This document shows positions 37,250-47,906 of a stretch of DNA of 64,000 nt, piece by piece; within the stretch, counting starts at the first letter, position 1, and every line of letters begins with the position of its first letter. The translations under genes and the position numbers were made by a program. The notes below the pieces were generated by a model, which saw nothing but the letters and a program-made list of their open reading frames with translations, was not told the origin of the DNA and made no database searches. This stretch comes from Parietaria judaica (Eukaryota > Streptophyta > Magnoliopsida > Rosales > Urticaceae), in assembly GCA_954871525.1 (NCBI GenBank), contig OX940868.1, positions 11,646,056 to 11,710,055 on the forward strand, written 5' to 3'.

Positions 37250-39937
37250 ACTAGTACTAATAATTGTGAGGCCTTTATGGTAGCATATTTGAAAAATAAG
37301 GCATAATTTTAATAACAGCGTTGCTTTAATATGGTCACTATCGATAGCAAAATAAAAAATAAAAAAAAATCACACATCTCAATCAGGATGGTGATTTATT
37401 CTGATTCCACTTTTTTTTTGGTTATTCTGATTCCACTTCTAAAGTTCTAATATGGCAACACTACAATCATAAGTAGTCAAAGTCAACAAAACATGTCATT
37501 TTCTTGTGTCAAGATCTAAACGATAATTGCAAGTAACAACGATTAAACAATTATGTTCAAAGACTTCAAAATATATATTTATATCTAGTTTCATGCCAAT
37601 ACATGATTTATATATTTAATGTACTAATTTTGCGTTTCCTTAATTAGTATTTTACGTAACCAATTCCTCAAGAAACCTACATTTAGAATGAGCGGTGAAT
37701 CTATTTTTATTATTATTAATTATTTTCTTGAAAAAGTGTTTATGTTATTAACTTTGGTATAATTAAGTACATTTGTTAAGTTATAGGGGAAAAAGTATTA
37801 CATATTATTTACTTTAGTGCGAGCAATTAAATACTTATATTAAAATTTTTTATAATAAAAAACTTTGTACTTTAAGTATTAATACTGATAGAAACGATAG
37901 TTAAATCGAAAAACAATAATGATATCACGAAGATAAAAAATAAATAAAATTCATTATCTACGTACCTAATTTTTCGATTAATTGTACGTATTTATACAAA
38001 CAATAAAAGCATTTTCATCACTTGCAACTTAAATATTTATATTGTTTATGCATAAAAAAGTTTTTGTGCATAAAAATAATATCGTTTGTTGATAATACAT
38101 AAATTTTTTGCTTAGGGCTGTTTTTCTACAGTCATTAGTTTCCAGTAATATTTATATTAATACGTATCCAATTCTAAAGTAACAACCAAGTCTCCTTCAT
38201 GCTTTCAATCTAATCTAACTCTCAAAATTTCTTTAAGTAAAATTATAAAAACATATATGGTATATAGAAAAAACATTATAGCTTCATATCTTGAAGCCGC
38301 AATGTAATTTCTATGCAAACAAAATATAATTTAGCATGTATTTAATCAAGAAGCTACTATAATACTTCTCACGTGAATGCATCAATTCTTTAGTGTTTTT
38401 AAATATTTTTTTAGGATTTTATTAAAACTATACTTGAAAATGCGATTAACTAAAAAAATTCTTCAAAAAATTTCGGCCCCTCCTGTCAAAAAATCATGGA
38501 TCCGCCACTGGGTAGTGGTGTTATCACCACGCCAAACAAATTTGGTTAATAATATTAATTCTTTTGACAATGAAAAAACAACATATAATTTCATAATAAC
38601 ATAAATACTTTCGTATGTATCGATTCTCATATTATTTTCTCCAACTGACGGAGGTATGAATGCACGAGTACATGCGTGTGCATAGGCTGAGTTATTAAAC
38701 TTTTTACCACTAAGTATAAATATTATGATGTGCATTGATATGCTTATTATATTTTATTTATATCTAGTCTTTACATGTATATAACCGATACAACATTTGA
38801 TAATTAATCAATTAATTTTATATATTTGCACATATAGACTTTATGCTTGTATTTTGTTGGAGGTATATTATCGTTTTTTGTTTTTATCGGCATAAAATTT
38901 AATATTTTATTTTTATATAATTTTAAGTACCTTCCAAACTAAAGTAAACGTTTAGTTTATGAGACGTACACGTACCAACAATATTGGCGATGCACTCGGT
39001 GCTCTCATCTCTTGATGGTGTCGTTGACTTACTTGATCTTGATGGTATTGACGACGCACTCATCGTTCTAGACGATATCAACATGTACCCTACAATGTCG
39101 GCAACTCAGTCGACAAATATTCTCGATGGTTTCTATGAGGTGCTCGACGCTCAGCGACACACTCGGCGGTGTTGGCGATATATTCGGCTCTCTCAACGTT
39201 GTCGAACGATTTATACTCGCAGACGAATGCGTCGCTGACACTGACACAATCGAGATCATCGAGTGCGTTGCCGATATTGTCGAACGCGTCGCAAAAACTT
39301 AACGTTAATTTTTATTAAAATTTCTTATTTTTTACTTTCATAATTAAAATATTTTGTTGTTTCATTAAAAAATTTAAATATTATATATTTTTAAAATTTT
39401 TTATTTATCATAGGATACTTCACTTGAAAAAAAAGGTTGGCTCCGCCACTTATTTTCTCCATTTGAGTATGATTGGATGGGTTGATGAAAGATTACCGGT
39501 TTATAACAAGGCGTGATAGAAGTAAAGAAAATAAACATCAAAGTGCGAACAGCTTTAAAACCCTCGTATCACGAAACCCTACATTGCATGTTTTTGCAAT
39601 TTTCTGCATGAAAAAGATGAGGCCTACTAAACCCAAGACCTTCTTATTTAGGTCACCCTACCTACCAATTTGGCCAGCATTATATATTCATACATATATA
39701 TAATGAATATATGAGCCTTCCTTCATTTCACATAAATCCATGTCTGAACTGTCATTAAATCTGATCACAAAATGAAATGAAATGAAATAGCACCAGTAAT
39801 GATGAGCATGTGTCGCTCACTTTTCTAGTGGAAAGCAAGTTGAGAATGGAGAAACAGCTAATAGAAGTTCATTAAACAAGCATGAGAGTAGGGTTTTATG
39901 AATGGCCGACCTAGCTACGTAGGTATAGCTACTGACT
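37250..39937 (+). repeat. unit 1 of an old tandem duplication
   Basis: Segments of this unit match unit 2 (39938-42045) in the same order: 37250-37605 with 39938-40200, 38511-38642 with 41437-41562, and 39451-39937 with 41553-42045. Identity is high by eye in the last segment. Between the matches the units carry different insertions. No gene lies in it. Confidence 0.75.
38643..39450 (+). mobile_element. 808-bp TIR element with 10-bp flank duplication
   Basis: It interrupts unit 1; unit 2 has the uninterrupted site at 41553-41562. TATTTTCTCC stands on both sides (38633-38642 and 39451-39460). The ends ACTGACGGAG and (reverse) AGTGGCGGAG match in 8 of 10 bases. The long flank copy fits a Mutator-like or hAT element (8-10 bp); the class is uncertain. 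The interior is rich in CGACGCACTC-like words; its open frame of 84 codons does not resemble a protein I know. Confidence 0.75.
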
Positions 39938-40632
39938 ACTAATTGTGACTGTGAGGCCTTTTTGGAAGCATCTTTGAAAAATAACACATAATTTCTATCT
40001 ATTACAACGTTGCTGATTCCACTTCTTAAGCTCTAATACGGCAACACTACATTCATTTTCTTGTGTCAAGATCTAAACGATAATTGCTAATTTGCTAGTA
40101 ACAACGATTAAACAATTATGCTCAAAGACTTAAATATATATAAATAAATAAATATATATATATATTAATATCTAGTTTCAAGCCGATAAATGATTTAAGA
40201 ATAAATTGCGGTTAATGTACTCAATGTTTGATCGGCTGCAAATAACATACTTAATGTTTATATTCGATGGCTAATGTACCAAAAGTTGTTTTCTTTAGAT
40301 TTTTCGTGTTTTCCGTTACTTGACCGTCACTTTTCGTATTTTTGACATAACTCACTCATTTTTTATCCAAATTTTATGCATGACATACGATTGGAAAGAT
40401 AAGAAATAGATCTACAACTTTGGTGTTTTAAATTATGTATTAAAAGTTCTTAAAAATACGAAAGTTCAATTACAATGTAAAATTTGACATTAGTTTAATG
40501 CAAAATATTTGTTTCGAGCAAAATTTAATATAAATAATGATTTTTATGATGAAACGTAAAACTATAAAGTTGTAAATAAATATTTTACATATGTAAAGAG
40601 GGCTAACATTTTGTTTCTAATGGGGTTTGAAC

Positions 40633-41086
40633 CAAGGTTCAACTTTTCCACGATTATCTTCGATTATCCGTCTTGCCGGTAGTTATCGGTAGGACGGCCA
40701 TGCCAGTAGTTTTCATGATTTTTGTCAAAAATCGGCAAACATTTTAAAAAATAACAAAAATATGTATTTTTCAAGAAATTTTGCACTTTTCGATGATTTT
40801 ATTTACATATGTGAGAATGAGACTATATTTTATTTACCTATGTTTAAGTATGAAAGTATTTTATATTTGGCATTTTTAATATTTTATCAACATTATAAAC
40901 TTAGTAAATATATTCTTAAAAATATTTTAGTGATTTTTCATCGATAATCCGTCGATAATCATCGAAAAGATCGGTAATCGGTAAGCTACAATATTATTAG
41001 TTTTCCGTCGATAATCCGGTAAATTATCGATTAATCCATCGATAACGGCAAGTGATTTATTAGCAAGTTCGGTAAGTTGAACCTTG
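40633..41086 (+). mobile_element. hAT-type MITE, 454 bp
   Basis: Perfect 13-bp inverted ends (CAAGGTTCAACTT) and a perfect 8-bp target duplication GTTTGAAC (40625-40632 and 41087-41094). Interior with ATCGATAATCCGTCG-like words near both ends. No transposase. Strong structural evidence. Confidence 0.9.
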
Positions 41087-41124
41087 GTTTGAACCTTTGT
41101 CTTCAAAGAGAGGTGGGTAGTGAT

Positions 41125-41232
41125 TAGAGCTGAAACTCGCGTCTTCGCGAGCCGTCGTGACTCAGTCGCCGAAAGTCGCCATTGTAGACGTCGCGATGCG
41201 TCGCGACCCTTCACGTCGCGATAACTCGCGAT

Positions 41233-41314
<82 letters not shown>

Positions 41315-41428
41315 AAGAGAGAGGGAAGGAATCGCGATCAAACACGCGCGTCGCGAATCGTCGCAACTCAAACCCGCGCGTCGCGATTCATCGCGATGCC
41401 CTGTCAGTCGTCGCCACCCGCAGCTCTA
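41125..41428 (+). mobile_element. CGCGA-rich hAT-type MITE with (GA)n core
   Basis: Ends TAGAGCTG / CAGCTCTA are inverted, and GTAGTGAT is duplicated on both sides (41117-41124, 41429-41436). Inside, TCGCGA-type motifs (TCGCGATG, GTCGCGAC, CGCGCGTCGCGA) flank a (GA)n tract of about 80 bp at 41231-41312. The arginine-glutamate ORFs across the tract are repeat artefacts. A sibling is at 23724-24017. Confidence 0.9.
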
Positions 41429-42188
41429 GTAGTGATGTGCATTATTAGGCCAAACAAGCTTGATTAATAATATTAATTCTTTTGCCATTGGAAAAGTCTG
41501 ACATATAATTTCATAATAAGATAAATAGTTTCGTATGTATCGATTCTCATATTATTTTCTCCATTTGAGTACGATTTGATGGGTTGATGAAAGATTACCA
41601 GTTTAAAACAAGGCGTGATAGAAGTAAAGAAAAGAAACATCAAAGTGCGAACAGCTATAAAACCCTCGTATCACGAAGCCCTACATTGCATGTTTTTGCA
41701 AATTTCTGCATGAAAAAAGATGAAGCCTACTAACCCTAGACCTTCTTATTTAGGTCACCCTACCAATTTGGCCAGCATTATATTATTATTTATATATATA
41801 TATTGAATATATGAGCCTTCCTTCACTTCACATAAATCCATGTCTGAACTGTCATTAAAACTGATCACAAAATGTACTGAAATAACACCGGTAATGATGA
41901 GCATGTACGTCGCTCACTTTTCTAAAGGAAAGCAAGTTTGAGAATGGTAACAGCTAATAAAAGTTCATTAAACAAGCACGAGAGAGAGAGTAGGGTTTTA
42001 TGAATAGCCGACCTAGCTACGTAGACGAGTAAGGTATAGCTACTGGTAGAATAGAAGAGCCGATAAATTTCTCAGATTCTATTTACGTGTCAGTCTTTAT
42101 AATTTCAACGTCTAACGTACGGTTTGACAAATTCAAAGATATAAATATGAATTATTTTGAGAAGGTCGATGAGAAAATTCAAAGATAT

Positions 42189-42784
42189 TGTAGAGGGCGA
42201 TTTTCACCACCTTGCAGTCACAAGGAAAATCGTAAAGAACGCAATAAAAATATATACACGATCATTCCCTGATTTATTTATCCTGAAAGGACTCGGTTTT
42301 CCCCATTTATTAGCTTTGACAATCGAAGAATAATGATAAAAATATGATTTGATGCCGCACCACGCCGCTCTCGACGAGGCTGCCTACGTACCCGGCGAAC
42401 CAGGATCAGGTCATCACGTAGTTCAATGAGTTTGGCTTGATCTCTTCATTCTTTCTCTTCTCTGTTCTGTTGGTTTTCTTCTCTCTTCTTTCTCTTTCCT
42501 CTCTTTTTCTTCCTTCTTGGCTGAATGTCTCTCGGCTGATTTTTCTTGGATCCTCTCTTAATGAGGTTTCTTTTATTATTTATAGGGTTAGGGTTTATTG
42601 AGCCTTTTCACTTTGGGCTTTTTCTGCGAATTGGGCCTTTCTTCATGGGTTAAGCCTTCCTTCACAAACTGGGCTTTTATGTTGACTATGGTCAACATAT
42701 TTCTTGCCTCTATTCGACGTCGTTTTTGGGCCATAATGGCACGCGTTATGTTAAGGATGGATTTGACGAAATCTGACATCAACA
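42189..42784 (-). repeat. 3' LTR of LARD-like element
   Basis: 596 bp; read on the minus strand starts TGTTGATGTC and ends CCCTCTACA. Near copy of the other LTR. The apparent 64-codon ORFs found in both LTRs are shared artefacts. Confidence 0.92.
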
Positions 42785-42800
42785 GTTAGTCCCCCATTTT
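42785..42800 (-). other. polypurine tract of LARD-like element
   Basis: On the minus strand AAAATGGGGGACTAAC directly precedes the LTR; the AAAATGGGGGA part is the purine run. Confidence 0.65.
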
Positions 42801-43560
42801 ATCAAGTGTGAAACACTTGGTAAAATGAAAGACAAACTATTAATTTCGAACTCTGTTGACCACTTTGGTTGATGATGCGTTTACCCCGAGAAATGTTGTC
42901 GGAGGAATTTATCGTAATCTGCTGGTTGGTGGATTTCATTTGGGAGGCTGATGCAGAATCCTGCTGAGTTGTAGTTGGTTTCGACGGATGAAGCATCTTT
43001 CTCATGACGGTGAAATCTTCTTTGACAAACTCCTCGTGATGACGAGCTCGCTATAGCAACGAACTCATCGCGGTGATGAATTTCTTCCTACGATGGACTC
43101 TTTCTTCGACAATATTATCAATAAAGTAGCAGACTTTTTTCCCTTTTACCTTGTCGTCGCCATGTTGTTTCTTGTCCGTTGAGGTACGCCGAGGGGGTGC
43201 TAGCCTCGTTTCTTAATGAGAGCGATGGGCACTTTGTCATCCTCGAAGAGTTCTCGAAAGATCTGATAAGGCGTACCGTCACCACGCTCTCCGAGGACCC
43301 GAACGATGAGGCTTTCCGAGCACACGACAAGTTTGGAATCTCTGAGCCGGTAGGGGCTCCTTCGGGTATTTCTGCTCGAGTTCATGAGGCGAGACCCCAA
43401 GCATTATGCCGCGGTGGAGAAACTTCTTATGGATTTCCTGGTTGAGAGCGCGGAGTTCGTCATAGAGCAAATCGCCGACAAATTGTTCGGGATGATTGAC
43501 CTTCCTTTGTCTTTGTAACTTATTTTGCGGCTGCCATGTATCGATTCTGTAAAGAATTTT
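42801..43560. other. non-repetitive internal patch of LARD-like element
   Basis: About 760 bp of moderate GC content. Open frames on both strands overlap here, the longest minus one reaching 43788 with the segment DELRALNQEIHKKFLHRG. I recognise no protein family. It may be a remnant of a lost element gene. Confidence 0.4.
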
Positions 43561-43642
43561 ATTAATAAAGCTTATGAATTTTCTATACGCGATGTGTTGG
43601 TGACGAAGTATGGGAGTATGTGTACTCCCTTCTTTTTTTGGC

Positions 43643-44300
43643 GATGAGCTTGTCGGTGTGCACCGGGCTCGTTGCGATGAAGTGCTTGACACTGATTTGT
43701 CGGCGATGAGCTTGTCGGTATGCACCGGGCCTTGTCGCGATGAAGTGCTTGGCACTGATTTGTCGGCGATGAGCTTGTCGGTGTGCACCGGGCTCTATCG
43801 CGATGAAGTGCTTGGCACTGATTTGTCGGCAATGAGCTTGTCGGTGTGCACCGAGCTCGTCGCGATGAAGTGCTTGGCACTGATTTGTTTTCGGCGCTTG
43901 TCGCCTTTGATTTTCTTTTTGTGTGTTGGCCCATTTTTCGTAGTAGCTTGTGATATTCGGCGATGAGCTTGTCGGTATGCACCGGGCTCTATCGCGATGT
44001 ATCTCAAGATTTGCGCCGGAGCGGCTTTGTATTTTATGGGGTATGCGCCGTAGCGTCTTATGTACCAGGTTGTGCGCCGGAGCGGCTTTGTAGTTTGCCG
44101 GGGTATGCGCCGTAGCGTCTTACGTACCGGGCTGTGCGCCGGAGCGGCTTATTTGTAATTTTTGCTTTATCGGCGATGAGCTTGTCGGTATGCACCGGGC
44201 TCTGTCGCGAAGAAGTGCTTGGCACTGATTTGTCGGCGATGAGCTTGTCGGTATGCACCGGGCTCTGTCGCGAAGAAGTGCTTGGCATTGATATATACTT
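43643..44300 (+). repeat. 63-bp tandem repeats, GATGAGCTTGTCGG type
   Basis: The unit GATGAGCTTGTCGGT, then TGCACCGGGCTC, CGCGATGAAGTGCTTGGCAC and TGATTTGTCGGC occurs at 43643, 43705, 43768, 43831 (62-63 bp steps), again at 43962 in a shorter form, and at 44175 and 44238; a last copy starts at 44640. The ORFs crossing it on both strands arise from the repeat. Confidence 0.9.
44003..44160 (+). repeat. GCGCCGGAGCGGC / GCGCCGTAGCG tandem repeats
   Basis: Alternating words TGCGCCGGAGCGGCTT and TATGCGCCGTAGCGTCTTA with a period of about 70 bp, here in about two and a half copies, and again at 44690-44850. Confidence 0.85.
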
Positions 44301-44319
44301 GGCGTTTGTCGCCCCTTGA

Positions 44320-44628
44320 TTTCTTTTGTATATTGGCCCATTTGCCGTAGTAGTTTCTTTTGTATATTGGCCCATTTGCCGTAGTATTCTCTTTTGTATG
44401 CTTGGCCCATATGCCGTGGTAGTTTCTTTTGTATGCTTGACCCATATGCCGTAGTAGTTTTTTTGTATGTTGGCCCATTTGCCGTAGTAGTTTTTTTTGT
44501 ATGTTGGCCCATTTGCCGTAGTAGTTTTTTTGTATGTTGGCCCATTTGCCGTAGTGGTTTTTTTTTATGTTGGCCCATTTGCCGTAGTAGTTTTTTTTGT
44601 ATGTTGGCCCCTTTGCCGTAGTAGTTTG
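44320..44628 (+). repeat. 34-bp tandem repeats, TTGGCCCATTTGCCGTAGTAG type
   Basis: About nine units of 33-36 bp: TTTTGTATGTTGGCCCAT and TTGCCGTAGTAGTTT. Small changes between units; no spacers, so not a CRISPR array. Confidence 0.92.
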
Positions 44629-45125
44629 TGATATTCGGCGATGAGCTTGTCGGTATGCACCGGGCTCTGTCGCGATGTATCAATCAAGATTTGCGCCGGA
44701 GCGGCTTTGTATTTTTTTTGGGTATGCGCCGTAGTGTCTTACGTACCAAGCTGTGCGCCGGAGCGGCTTTGTAGTTTGCCGAGGTATGCGCCGTAGCGGC
44801 TTATGTACCCAGCAGTGCGCCGGAGCGGCTTTCTTTGGTATATCAGGCATTTTCGCCGTTTTGGGCTTGGTCGGTACCCTAAATGTATATATATGTTTTC
44901 TCGGCACTCTCGCCGGTTTTGTTATAATTTTGTAGATATATGTATATTGTTACCTTTTTTTGCGATGAGGTCAGCCAACTTCGTCGCCGATTTTGTGCCT
45001 TGGTTAGGATAGACCTCGTCGTGTCCGCATCATACTTTGGTTTTATGAGGGTTGTCATCGTCGAGCGCGTCTCAATCAGATCTCCTCGAAATGTTGGTAA
45101 TGACGTCTTCGTTGATGATTTCCCG
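44629..45125. other. transition between tandem arrays
   Basis: One more 63-bp-type unit (44640), then about 70-bp-type units to about 44850, and a non-repetitive stretch to 45125. No gene seen. Confidence 0.6.
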
Positions 45126-46480
45126 GTGGAGGCGAGCTTTCTTTGATGACGAGCTGTCTGGTGACGAGCTCTTTTTGGTGACGACCTTCTATTGGTGATG
45201 ATTTCCTCGAGCTCCTCCTTGACGAGCTCCTCGAGCTCTTCTTAGTGATGAGCTCCTCGAGCTCTTCCTTGTGATGAGCTCCTCGAGCTCTTCCTTGATG
45301 AGCTCCTCGAGGCCTTCTCTGTGATGAGCTCTTCGAGCTCTTCTTCGTGATGAGCTCTTCGAGCTTCTTCTCGTCGTGACAAGCTCTTCGTGATGAGCTC
45401 TTCGAGCTTCCCTCTTCGTGACAAGCTCTTCAGCTTCCCTCTTCGTGACAAGCTCTTCGTGATGAGCTCTTCGAGCTTCCCTCTTCGTGACGAGCTCATC
45501 GAGCTTCCCTCTTCGTGACAAGCTCTTCGTGATGAGCTCATCGAGCTTCTCCTCGTGATGAGCTCATCGAGCTTTCCTCTTCGTGATGAGCTCATCGAGC
45601 TTCTCCTCGTCGTGATGAGCTCATCGAGCTTCTCCTCGTCGTGACAAGCTCTTCGTGATGAGCTCATCGAGCTTCTCCTCGTCGTGACAAGCTCTTCGTG
45701 ATGAGCTCTTCGAGCTTCCCTCTTCGTGACAAGCTCTTCGAGCTTTCCTCTTCGTGATGAGCTCATCGAGCTTCTCCTCGTCGTGATGAGCTCATCGAGC
45801 TTCTCCTCGTCGTGACAAGCTCTTCGTGATGAGCTCATCGAGCTTCTCCTCGTCGTGATGAGCTCATCGAGCTTCTCCTCGTGATGAGCTCATCGAGCTT
45901 TCCTCTTCGTGATGAGCTCATCGAGCTTCTCTTCGTCGTGATGAGCTCTTCGAGCTTCCCCTCGTCGTGACAAGCTCTTCGTGATGAGCTCTTCGAGCTT
46001 CCCTCTTCGTGACAAGCTCTTCGTGATGAGCTCTTCGAGCTTCCCTCTTCGTGACAAGCTCTTCGTGATGAGCTCATCGAGCTTCCCTCTTCGTGATGAG
46101 CTCATCGAGCTTCTCATCGTCGTGAAAAACTCTTCGTGATGAGCTCTTCGTGATGAGCTCTTCGAGCTCCTCCTCGTCGTGATGAGCTCATCGAGCTTCT
46201 CCTCGTCGTGACAAGCTCTTCGTGATGAGCTCTTCGAGCTTCCCTCTTCGTGAAAAGCTCTTCGTGATGAGCTCTTCGAGCTCCTCCTCGTCGTGATGAG
46301 CTCATCGAGCTTCTCCTCGTCGTGACAAGCTCTTCGTGATGAGCTCTTCAAGCTTCCCTCTTCGTGACAAGCTCTTCATGATGAGCTCATCGAGCTTCCC
46401 TCTTCGTGACAAGCTCTTCGTGATGAGCTCTTCGAGCTTCCCTCTTCGTGACAAGCTCTTCGTGATGAGCTCATTGTTTT
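45126..46480 (+). repeat. GAGCTC-rich palindromic array, 15/30/45-bp modules
   Basis: About 1.35 kb of modules such as GATGAGCTCATCGAGCTT, CTCCTCGTCGT and GACAAGCTCTTCGT. Their combinations give periods of 15, 30 and 45 bp. GATGAGCTCATC, a perfect 12-bp palindrome, recurs many times (for example 45531-45542). All three frames of the minus strand remain open for 100-200 codons (Ser/Arg/Glu/Leu-rich) only because of the period; they are not genes. Confidence 0.93.
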
Positions 46481-46526
46481 TTTTTTTTTTTTTTTACGAA
46501 CCTTTCAATGTCTTTAACTTTCTCCT

Positions 46527-47150
46527 TGAGCGTCCGATGTGAGAGAATGACCTGTCAAATCGAAGCTCAAGAAATAATCTTCGAGAAAAACTAAAAATTA
46601 TGTTTAGATGATAAATAACGACGGGGATATGGTCCAAAGAGCGACGGGCGACGAGCAGGCGTTTGACGAGGCCGTCGTCCTCGGTGAACAATCTTCCGGT
46701 GTTCATAACTTCTGCCTCGAGCATCCGATAGAGGCGAATGACCTGTCAAATCGAAGCTCAAGAAATAATCTTCGAGAAAAACTAGAAATTATGTTTAGAT
46801 GATAAATAACGACGGGGATATGGTCCAAAGAGTGACGGGCGACGAGCAGGCGTTTGACGAGGCCGTCGTCCTCGGTGAACAATCTTCCGGCGTTCATAAC
46901 TTCTGCTTCGAGCATCCGATAGAGGCGAATGACCTGTCAAATCGAAGCTCAAGAAATAATCTTCGAGAAACACTAGAAATTATGTTTAGATGATAAATAA
47001 CGACGGGGATATGGTCCAAAGAGTGACGGGCGACGAGCAGGCGTTTGACGAGGACGTCGTCCTCGGTGAACAATCTTCCGGCGTTCATAACTTCTGCCTC
47101 GAGCATACGATAGAGGTGAATGACCCGTCAAATCGAAGCTCAAGACATGG
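46527..47150 (+). repeat. 191-bp tandem repeat, about 3.2 copies
   Basis: Copies start near 46527, 46718 and 46909 with a partial fourth to about 47150. Each includes AATGACCTGTCAAATCGAAG, ATGTTTAGATGATAAATAAC and GTCGTCCTCGGTGAACAATC. Copies are nearly identical. Lies next to the leader of the minus-strand element. Confidence 0.93.
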
Positions 47151-47283
47151 CCTGTAAGAAAACGCTAAAAAGACACAATTTTATTTATCAAAGGTAAAGA
47201 CGAGATCAGCGCTCGGTGCTGTCGTTATCGTCGTCAGTCGTCTTCTCTTCGAGTTCCTGGCTGTGAGTTAGAGAAAAACTAAG

Positions 47284-47304
47284 CCCCCTCGGTGGGCGCC
47301 AAAC
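47284..47304 (-). other. primer binding site of LARD-like element
   Basis: On the minus strand the LTR is followed by GTTTGGCGCCCACCGAGGGG. TTTGGCGCC is a common PBS core of plant Ty3-like elements. Confidence 0.75.
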
Positions 47305-47901
47305 TGTAGAGGGCGATTTTCACCACCTTGCAGTCACAATGAAAACCGTAAAGAACGCAATAAAAATATATACACGATCATTCCCTGATTTATTTATCCC
47401 GAAAGGACTCGGTTTTCCCCGTTTATTAGCCTGGACAATCGAAGAATAATGATAAAAATATGATTTGATGCCGCACCACGCCGCTCTCGACGAGGCTGCC
47501 TACGTACCCGGCGAACCAGGATCAGGTCATCACGTAGTTCAATGAGTTTTGGCTTGATCTCTTCATTCTTTCTCTTCTCTGTTCCGTTGGTTTTCTTCTC
47601 TCTTCTTTCTCTTTCCTCTCTTTTTCTACCTTCTTGGCTGAATGTCTCTCGGCTGATTTTTCTTGGATCCCCTCTTAATGAGGTTTCTTTTATTATTTAT
47701 AGGGTTAGGGTTTATTGAGCCTTTTCACTTTGGGCTTTTTCTGCGAATTGGGCCTTTCTTCATGGGTTAAGCCTTCCTTCACAGACTGGGCTTTTATGTT
47801 GACTATGGTCAACATATTTCTTGCCTCTATTCGACGTCGTTTTTGAGCCATAATGGCACGCGTTATGTTAAGGATGGATTTGACGAAATCTGACATCAAC
47901 A
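47305..47901 (-). repeat. 5' LTR of LARD-like element
   Basis: 597 bp, the upstream LTR in the direction of transcription (minus strand). About a dozen differences from the other LTR by eye. Confidence 0.92.
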
Positions 47902-47906
47902 GATAT

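Larger units (their letters stand above)
39938..42045 (+). repeat. unit 2 of the tandem duplication
   Basis: See unit 1. Contains two hAT-type MITEs (40633-41086, 41125-41428) absent from unit 1 at the matching places, and a block at 40205-40620 of unknown nature (AATGTACTCAATGTTTG words). Confidence 0.75.
42189..47901 (-). mobile_element. non-autonomous LTR retrotransposon (LARD-like) full of tandem repeats
   Basis: Two LTRs of about 596 bp (42189-42784, 47305-47901), about 98% alike by eye, bounded by a perfect target duplication GATAT (42184-42188, 47902-47906). The PBS next to the right LTR and the polypurine tract next to the left LTR show the element runs on the minus strand. The 4.5 kb interior has no recognisable gag or pol; it consists of about five tandem-repeat families and a non-repetitive patch (42800-43560). 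Such gene-less large elements (LARDs) depend on proteins from a relative; the PBS type (TTGGCGCC) points to a Ty3-like source. Confidence 0.9.

Noticed and set aside
38984..39238. 84-codon ORF inside the 808-bp element
   Set aside because: No known domain, low-complexity CGACG words, and the reverse strand is also open.
41157..41467. Arg-Glu repeat proteins across the GA tract
   Set aside because: Produced by the microsatellite in a MITE; both strands are open.
43610..43966. 118-codon ORF with repeated LSAMSLSVCTG motif
   Set aside because: It is a translation of the 63-bp tandem repeat.
44320..44628. Possible CRISPR array (34-bp regular repeats)
   Set aside because: The units are contiguous without unique spacers, and the host is a plant.
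45189..46351. Long minus-strand reading frames rich in Ser, Arg, Glu and Leu (110-198 codons)
   Set aside because: They exist because the repeat period is a multiple of three and the motif lacks stops in these frames; several frames are open at once and no domain is present.
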